Shown: positions 14,778 to 18,041 of the stretch, piece by piece | Layout: the number at the start of each line of letters is the position of its first letter | Position numbering within the stretch: the stretch's first letter is position 1 | Assembly: GCA_031285085.1 (NCBI GenBank) | Contig: JAITWW010000118.1 | Span: forward strand, 1-18,041 | Length of the DNA: 18,041 bases | Source: Candidatus Methanofilum arcanum | Lineage (GTDB): Archaea > Halobacteriota > Methanomicrobia > Methanomicrobiales > Methanospirillaceae | Reading direction: 5' to 3' | The notes under the pieces: generated by a model | What the model saw: only the letters and a program-made list of their open reading frames with translations | Told to the model about the DNA's origin: nothing | Databases searched by the model: none | Made by a program: the position numbers and the translations under genes

Positions 14778-15569
14778 ATGACAAAGCGCCACCTCTCACT
14801 TTTTGGAATCTCAACTCGTATTATTCACCCTACTGAGCCACTTGTTCCAATTCTCATAGACTCGATTCAGGCAGAGATAGGTATGGAGCTCCAAGATGGA
14901 GATATTATTGTGCTTGCAGAGTCAGCGGTTGCAACAGCACAAGGTCGAGTTATCTCCCTTGAGTCCATTGTTCCATCAGAGAGGGCAAAAAGATATGCAG
15001 AGCAATATGAGATGAATCCAGCACTCTGTGAACTGGTGCTCCAGGAGTCAAAAGAGATTGTTGGTGGTATTCCTGGATTTTTACTGGCTCTGGTTGAAGA
15101 TACCCTCCTTCCAAATGCAGGTATCGATGGATCAAATGCACCAATTGGTCATGTTGTTTTGCTTCCAAAAGAGCCGAATAAATGTGCAAAATCGATTCAA
15201 GAGGAGCTTGAGAGAGCATTTGGAGTCTCTCTTGCAGTGCTTATTATTGACAGCAGAACTCATCCAATGAGATATGGATGCAGTGGGGTTGCCATTGGAT
15301 GCTCAGGAATTGAGGCTGTCATAGATGATGTAGGGAGAATGGATCTGTTTGGAAATCGCCTTGAAGTTACCAAACGGGCTGTTGCTGACAATATCGCATC
15401 TGCTGCTGAACTGCTTATGGGAGAGGCAGATGAAGCCGTTCCACTGGTAATTGTACGTGGTGCAAAAGGAACTGTTCCACCAATAACAGATGACTATGGA
15501 ATTGAGAGGATATCTCCAGATGAATGTCTGTTCATGGGAGTTATGCGAAGGAATAGAGCAGAGAGATAA
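14778..15569 (+). CDS. cofE: Coenzyme F420-0:L-glutamate ligase
   Basis: CofE adds gamma-linked glutamates to coenzyme F420-0 with GTP, giving the F420 used by methanogen hydrogenases and dehydrogenases. The 263-residue protein matches the family along its length: DGDIIVLAESAVATAQGR near 40-57, LPNAGIDGSNAP, IIDSRTHPMRYGCSGVAIG and DLFGNRLEVTKRAVADNIA, followed by an acidic GEADEAVPLVI stretch. It is cytoplasmic and slightly longer than the roughly 250 residues usual in archaea. The start has no ribosome site but sits near a TATA-like repeat. Forty-one bases separate it from the DHPS-like gene and 39 from the NifH-like gene, so transcription may continue through. Confidence 0.93.
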   Translation: MTKRHLSLFGISTRIIHPTEPLVPILIDSIQAEIGMELQDGDIIVLAESAVATAQGRVISLESIVPSERAKRYAEQYEMNPALCELVLQESKEIVGGIPGFLLALVEDTLLPNAGIDGSNAPIGHVVLLPKEPNKCAKSIQEELERAFGVSLAVLIIDSRTHPMRYGCSGVAIGCSGIEAVIDDVGRMDLFGNRLEVTKRAVADNIASAAELLMGEADEAVPLVIVRGAKGTVPPITDDYGIERISPDECLFMGVMRRNRAER

Positions 15570-15608
15570 GTATCGCCACGTAAGTAGCAAATAGATGTGA
15601 ATATATAC

Positions 15609-16373
15609 ATGAAAAAAATAGCAATCTATGGAAAAGGAGGTATTGGAAAATCCACAACCACTTCAAACCTTGCAGCAGCACTTGCAAAGCAGGGTTTAGT
15701 GGTTATGCAGATTGGATGTGATCCAAAGGCTGATTCAACGATTATGCTTATGCACGGGAGACCGGTGCACACGATTCTCCATCTCATGAGTGAAAAAAAT
15801 CGAAATCAAGAGAGTGCAGCACCAGATCTTGACAAGATGGTGCATCAGGGATATGGAGGTGTCTTGTGTGCAGAGTGTGGTGGTCCGTCTCCAGGGGTTG
15901 GATGTGCAGGAAGAGGGATTATTACCGCATTTGAAGCTCTTTCAGCATCTCATGCCTATGATATCTATCGCCCTGATTTCGTACTCTATGATGTGCTTGG
16001 GGATGTTGTCTGTGGCGGGTTTGCTATGCCTCTTCGAAAAGGGTACGCGGAGGAGGTGTATATCGTTACATCTGGTGAGAAGATGGCGCTTTATGCGGCA
16101 CGAAATATCGCACTTGCAATAAAAGAGGTTGGAAGCACAAACTCAGCGGTTCTTTCTGGTATTATTCAAAATAGTCGCGGAATTGAGAATGAAGATACAA
16201 TTATCGATGAGCTTGCGGCAGAGATAGAAACAACAGTCATTGCTCGTGTGCCACGTGATCCAGTGGTGCAGAGGTGTGAGGCAAAGAATAAGACGGTTAT
16301 TGAAGGAGAGCCAGATTCTGCATATGCACAGGTTATTGAGCAGCTTGCAAGAGAGATAATTTCAATGAAGTAA
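15609..16373 (+). CDS. NifH/CfbC-family Fe-S ATPase (probable F430-biosynthesis reductase subunit)
   Basis: A 254-residue homologue of nitrogenase iron protein. It has the P-loop YGKGGIGKSTT (7-17), IGCDPKADST (35-44), and the two cysteines that bridge a [4Fe-4S] cluster between subunits: C99 in GVGCAGRGI and C135 in GDVVCGGFAMP. There is no nifD, nifK or other nif gene in the window. In methanogens such stand-alone proteins include CfbC, the ATP-dependent partner of CfbD in making the nickel tetrapyrrole F430; position beside cofE fits, but methanogens have several NifH-like clades and I cannot place it firmly. Start: ATG at 15609; a GTG at 15597 would add MNIY. Its last 40 codons are duplicated downstream. 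Confidence 0.85.
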   Translation: MKKIAIYGKGGIGKSTTTSNLAAALAKQGLVVMQIGCDPKADSTIMLMHGRPVHTILHLMSEKNRNQESAAPDLDKMVHQGYGGVLCAECGGPSPGVGCAGRGIITAFEALSASHAYDIYRPDFVLYDVLGDVVCGGFAMPLRKGYAEEVYIVTSGEKMALYAARNIALAIKEVGSTNSAVLSGIIQNSRGIENEDTIIDELAAEIETTVIARVPRDPVVQRCEAKNKTVIEGEPDSAYAQVIEQLAREIISMK

Positions 16374-16469
16374 AGTGAGTGTGATGGTTAGGCAAGGAGA
16401 AGCAAGGTAAACCTATCATAGCACTTTGATGCTTTCCTTCGAGACAGATTTGATAATGAGAGGAAGTGA

Positions 16470-16477
16470 CAAATATT
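16470..16477 (+). promoter_or_regulatory. TATA-like box of the copy-1 small gene
   Basis: CAAATATT is centred about 25 bases before the ATG at 16499, and the stretch from it to the start (TAGAGATAAGT, TATAGAA) is conserved in copy 2. No ribosome site stands next to the ATG, so the transcript is probably leaderless. Confidence 0.45.
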
Positions 16478-16498
16478 GCTAGAGATAAGTATAGAAGC

Positions 16499-16660
16499 AT
16501 GACATCAGGTGAATACATAAATCGCCCATTCATTCTGGAAGGTCAAGCTGCTCTTGACTTTGATGAGTATGACAAAAATCCTACAATCACACTAGAAGGT
16601 ATTATCATGGTTAAAGAATCCATTCGAATTGGAAAACGCCTTTTGTGTCAGGAAAAATAA
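16499..16660 (+). CDS. Small antitoxin-like protein, copy 1 (orphan)
   Basis: A 53-residue acidic-to-basic small protein, nearly identical in its C-terminal half to the copy-2 protein at 17396-17566 (shared EGIIMVKESIRIGKRLLCQ) and sharing GEYIN, PFILEG, FDEY and KNPTIT. It overlaps the first codons of a GNAT gene by 16 bases, as in copy 2, the arrangement of an antitoxin before its toxin. Here that GNAT gene is destroyed, while this reading frame has stayed open. I do not recognise the family; it lacks an obvious ribbon-helix-helix signature. The ATG at 16499 is chosen because it aligns with the copy-2 start. Antitoxin function is inferred only from arrangement. Confidence 0.6.
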   Translation: MTSGEYINRPFILEGQAALDFDEYDKNPTITLEGIIMVKESIRIGKRLLCQEK

Positions 16661-17136
16661 AAATTAATGATGTTAAAATTGTCAAACTGACTGAAGATAA
16701 CGATTTATGTCTTACAGAAATATCTTGCCTGCCGTTATGTGATAGTCGATGCTAAGCCTGATGTCAGTGACCTAACCTCCCGAAAATTTATACCATGGTA
16801 ATCGTTAAAAAAGATTTCAAATCACATATTTGTAAAAATGAGTTTTAATTGATATTATGTGAAAATGTAAATGAAATAGACAATGTTATAATTATAACAT
16901 GTATTTATATTATTCAAAATTTATGATATAATCATTATGTCTTTATTTTTAAGAAATTTTCTTTTTCTTCCATTTTCCTTTTTTTCATGTTATATTGTTT
17001 GGGAGCCTAGGTCAGTGATTTCTATAAAAAGTTTGGATTTAATTTAGATGCTATCGGGAAAAACACAAACCTACTTAACTTCAACTACAATGAATTTAGA
17101 AAGCGACTTGATAATGAAGTAGATGTCATAGTTTAA
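16645..17136 (+). pseudogene. Decayed GNAT acetyltransferase (toxin-like), copy 1
   Basis: This is the copy-1 counterpart of the GNAT gene at 17551. It starts with GTG where copy 2 has ATG, encodes about 20 matching residues (INDVKIVKLTED), then jumps at about 16704/16705 to a point matching copy 2 at 17910. About 299 bp are missing, which shifts the frame and removes the acetyl-CoA loop. At 16770 a 240-bp insertion interrupts it; homology resumes at 17011 with DFYKKFGF and runs to a TAA at 17134-17136 after a tail ending EVDVIV. It cannot make an active enzyme. Its tail shows what the truncated copy-2 gene probably looks like just beyond the window. Confidence 0.8.
16771..17010. mobile_element. 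240-bp MITE-like insertion with 8-bp target duplication
   Basis: A non-coding, very AT-rich 240-bp insert lies within the GNAT pseudogene. GTCAGTGA stands on both sides (16763-16770 and 17011-17018); removing the insert and one GTCAGTGA restores the coding homology with the copy-2 gene, so the boundaries are well supported. The ends are imperfect inverted repeats: the left reads CCTAACCTCCCGAAA and the right, reverse-complemented, CTAGGCTCCCAAAC. A perfect 18-bp palindrome (16883-16900) lies at its centre. No transposase is encoded, so it would be moved by an enzyme made elsewhere. The IS family is not identified. Confidence 0.72.
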
Positions 17137-17153
17137 AATTTCCCGGATCCTTT

Positions 17154-17290
17154 GTGATCCTGTAGTACAGAAATGCGCAGCTGAAAACCAGACTGTTATT
17201 GAGGGTGGAGCAGATTCTGCATATGCAAAAGTGATTGAACAGCTTGCAACAGAGATAATGTGGGTGAAGCAAAGTGAGTGTGATGGTTAA
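17154..17290 (+). pseudogene. Duplicated 3' fragment of the NifH-like gene
   Basis: About 40 codons match the C-terminus of the NifH-like gene at 15609-16373 (DPVVQKCAAENQTVIEG and DSAYAKVIEQLATEI), still in one open frame but without any start or the rest of the gene. Where the full gene stops (AAG TAA), this copy reads AAG CAA and continues six codons to a TAA at 17288-17290. It marks the left end of tandem copy 2. Confidence 0.78.
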
Positions 17291-17364
17291 AGCAAGGAGA
17301 AAAAAAACGGCAGATTATAGATTCATTCAGCTGCAATAGTTACAAGTTGGAACGACAGTAATTA

Positions 17365-17372
17365 CAAATATT
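17365..17372 (+). promoter_or_regulatory. TATA-like box of the copy-2 toxin-antitoxin-like pair
   Basis: CAAATATT is centred about 27 bases before the ATG at 17396 and is conserved, with the following TAGAGATAAGT, in copy 1. The spacing suits a leaderless transcript covering both genes. Confidence 0.45.
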
Positions 17373-17395
17373 GATAGAGATAAGTTTATAGAACC

Positions 17396-17566
17396 ATGAC
17401 AGAAGAACGCAAAGGAGAATACATAAATCAACCATTCATTCTGGAAGGCGAGGATGCAATTGCTTTTGATGAATATCTTAAAAATCCTACAATCACAGAG
17501 GAAGGGATTATAATGGTTAAAGAATCCATACGAATTGGAAAACGCCTTCTATGTCAACAAGAGTAG
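17396..17566 (+). CDS. Small antitoxin-like protein, copy 2
   Basis: A 56-residue protein beginning MTEERKGEYINQPFILEGED, with an acidic N-terminal half and a basic, probably helical C-terminal half (MVKESIRIGKRLLCQQE). Its stop codon lies 16 bases inside the following GNAT gene, which uses another frame, so translation is likely coupled. This order and overlap match type II toxin-antitoxin pairs in which an acetyltransferase is the toxin. Known partners of such toxins (TacA/AtaR type) are usually longer ribbon-helix-helix proteins; this one does not show that signature, so it may be another family. Function is inferred from arrangement only. Confidence 0.62.
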   Translation: MTEERKGEYINQPFILEGEDAIAFDEYLKNPTITEEGIIMVKESIRIGKRLLCQQE

Positions 17567-18041
17567 ACATTAATGATTTAAAAATTATCAAATTAACTGA
17601 AGATAGCAAGATAGAAGATTTTTCATGTGGAAGTGAAGAAATTGATATATTTCTTACAAAGACTGCAAAAATAGCCCAGATTGAGAATACTTCAAGAACT
17701 CACCTGGTTTATCTCAATGATGATCTTGTTGGCTTTTTTTCTTTGATCTGTGATAGTATAACTCAAAAAGATATAGAGATCCAATTTCAAAAAGAAAATT
17801 ATGTCCACAAAGTTTACCCTGCAGTAAAAATAACGCGTTTGGCTGTACGAGATGAATATCAAGGCAAAGGAATAGGGCATGCTCTGCTTTACTATGCTTT
17901 GGGGGTTGTTTATGCACTACAACGATATGTTGCCTGTCGTTTTGTGATAGTTGATGCTAAACCTGATGCCATCGATTTTTATAAGAAATTTGGATTTCAT
18001 TCAAATATTACCTCAAAGAATAAGCATCTTCTTTACTTCAA
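17551..18041 (+). CDS. GNAT acetyltransferase, toxin-like, copy 2 (cut by window end)
   Basis: The first 163 residues of a GNAT enzyme whose 3' end lies outside the window. It has the start of the fold (IIKLTEDSKIEDFSCGSEEID, ending FLTKTA), the acetyl-CoA site ITRLAVRDEYQGKGIG at about 94-109 followed by HALLYYAL, and the C-terminal DAKPDAIDFYKKFGF motif. The pattern of a CGSEEID segment, LAVRDEYQGKGIG and DFYKKFGF is typical of TacT/AtaT-type toxins, which acetylate aminoacyl-tRNA; ordinary metabolic GNATs remain possible. It overlaps the small upstream gene by 16 bases. By comparison with the copy-1 remnant, roughly 15-20 codons are missing at the end. Confidence 0.8.
   Translation, partial: MSTRVDINDLKIIKLTEDSKIEDFSCGSEEIDIFLTKTAKIAQIENTSRTHLVYLNDDLVGFFSLICDSITQKDIEIQFQKENYVHKVYPAVKITRLAVRDEYQGKGIGHALLYYALGVVYALQRYVACRFVIVDAKPDAIDFYKKFGFHSNITSKNKHLLYF

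Larger units (their letters stand above)
16255..17153 (+). repeat. Tandem duplication, copy 1 (3' end of NifH-like gene, small ORF, decayed GNAT)
   Basis: This segment repeats at 17154 onward with about 899 bases between matching points in the NifH-like tail and 906 at the GNAT start. Shared blocks in order are: the last 40 codons of the NifH-like gene, AGTGAGTGTGATGGTTA, a spacer ending in ACAAATATTG, the small antitoxin-like gene and the GNAT gene. Copy 1 has lost about 299 bp within the GNAT gene and gained a 240-bp insertion. Correcting for these, the original unit was about 950 bp. The divergence between copies shows the duplication is not recent, or that the copies came from related but different sources. 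Confidence 0.75.

Noticed and set aside
15609..16373. True nitrogenase iron protein (nifH)
   Set aside because: No nifD, nifK, nifE, nifN or glnB-type genes are nearby; a stand-alone CfbC-like role fits a methanogen better, though it is not proven.
17692..17917. Minus-strand open frames within the copy-2 GNAT gene
   Set aside because: They are antisense shadows of a gene with clear acetyltransferase motifs.
1..18041. CRISPR array
   Set aside because: The repeats found are tandem or inverted and too few; no regular repeat-spacer series and no cas genes were seen.

Overview
The window suggests a methanogenic euryarchaeon, most likely of the Methanomicrobiales. The reasons are ftr (formylmethanofuran:tetrahydromethanopterin formyltransferase), cofE (coenzyme F420 glutamate ligase), a stand-alone NifH-type ATPase without nifDK, an archaeal Nob1 (PIN plus zinc ribbon), an archaeal tRNA-Gln and promoters of TATA type, several placed for leaderless transcripts. 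The genus is inference; everything here was read by eye, without database searches.

Layout. 1-273 holds non-coding palindromic repeats. 262-5225 is a loose accessory block of single genes: an M50 membrane protease, a transglutaminase-like protein, a YoaP-like GNAT/thiol protein, an alpha/beta hydrolase and an AlkC-type DNA glycosylase. 5405-6810 is a housekeeping pair, prs and nob1. 6824-9584 (minus strand) is an envelope or redox-flavoured set: an AhpD-like protein with an extra four-cysteine tail and two tandem exported TPR paralogues, one fused to a thioredoxin-like domain. A YdeI/OmdA-family protein and tRNA-Gln(CUG) follow.

10695-16373 is a one-carbon and cofactor cluster: ftr diverges from glyA-folD-folP-like, followed by cofE and the NifH/CfbC-like gene. 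Ftr belongs to the tetrahydromethanopterin route of methanogenesis. GlyA and FolD with an overlapping DHPS-family gene look like a serine/glycine-linked C1 supply that may be folate-based. CofE and CfbC-type proteins serve F420 and F430.

16255-18041 is a tandem duplication of a segment carrying the 3' tail of the NifH-like gene, a small antitoxin-like gene and a GNAT toxin-like gene. In copy 1 the small gene is intact, but the GNAT gene has lost about 299 bp and carries a 240-bp AT-rich insertion flanked by an 8-bp target duplication. Copy 2 is intact as far as the window end.

The most notable observations are: (i) a two-copy, inverted, multi-hairpin dispersed element (63-233 and 8196-8415) with paired compensatory changes in its stems; (ii) the decayed/intact GNAT toxin-antitoxin-like duplication with its MITE-like insertion; (iii) the TPR/thioredoxin/AhpD-like cluster.
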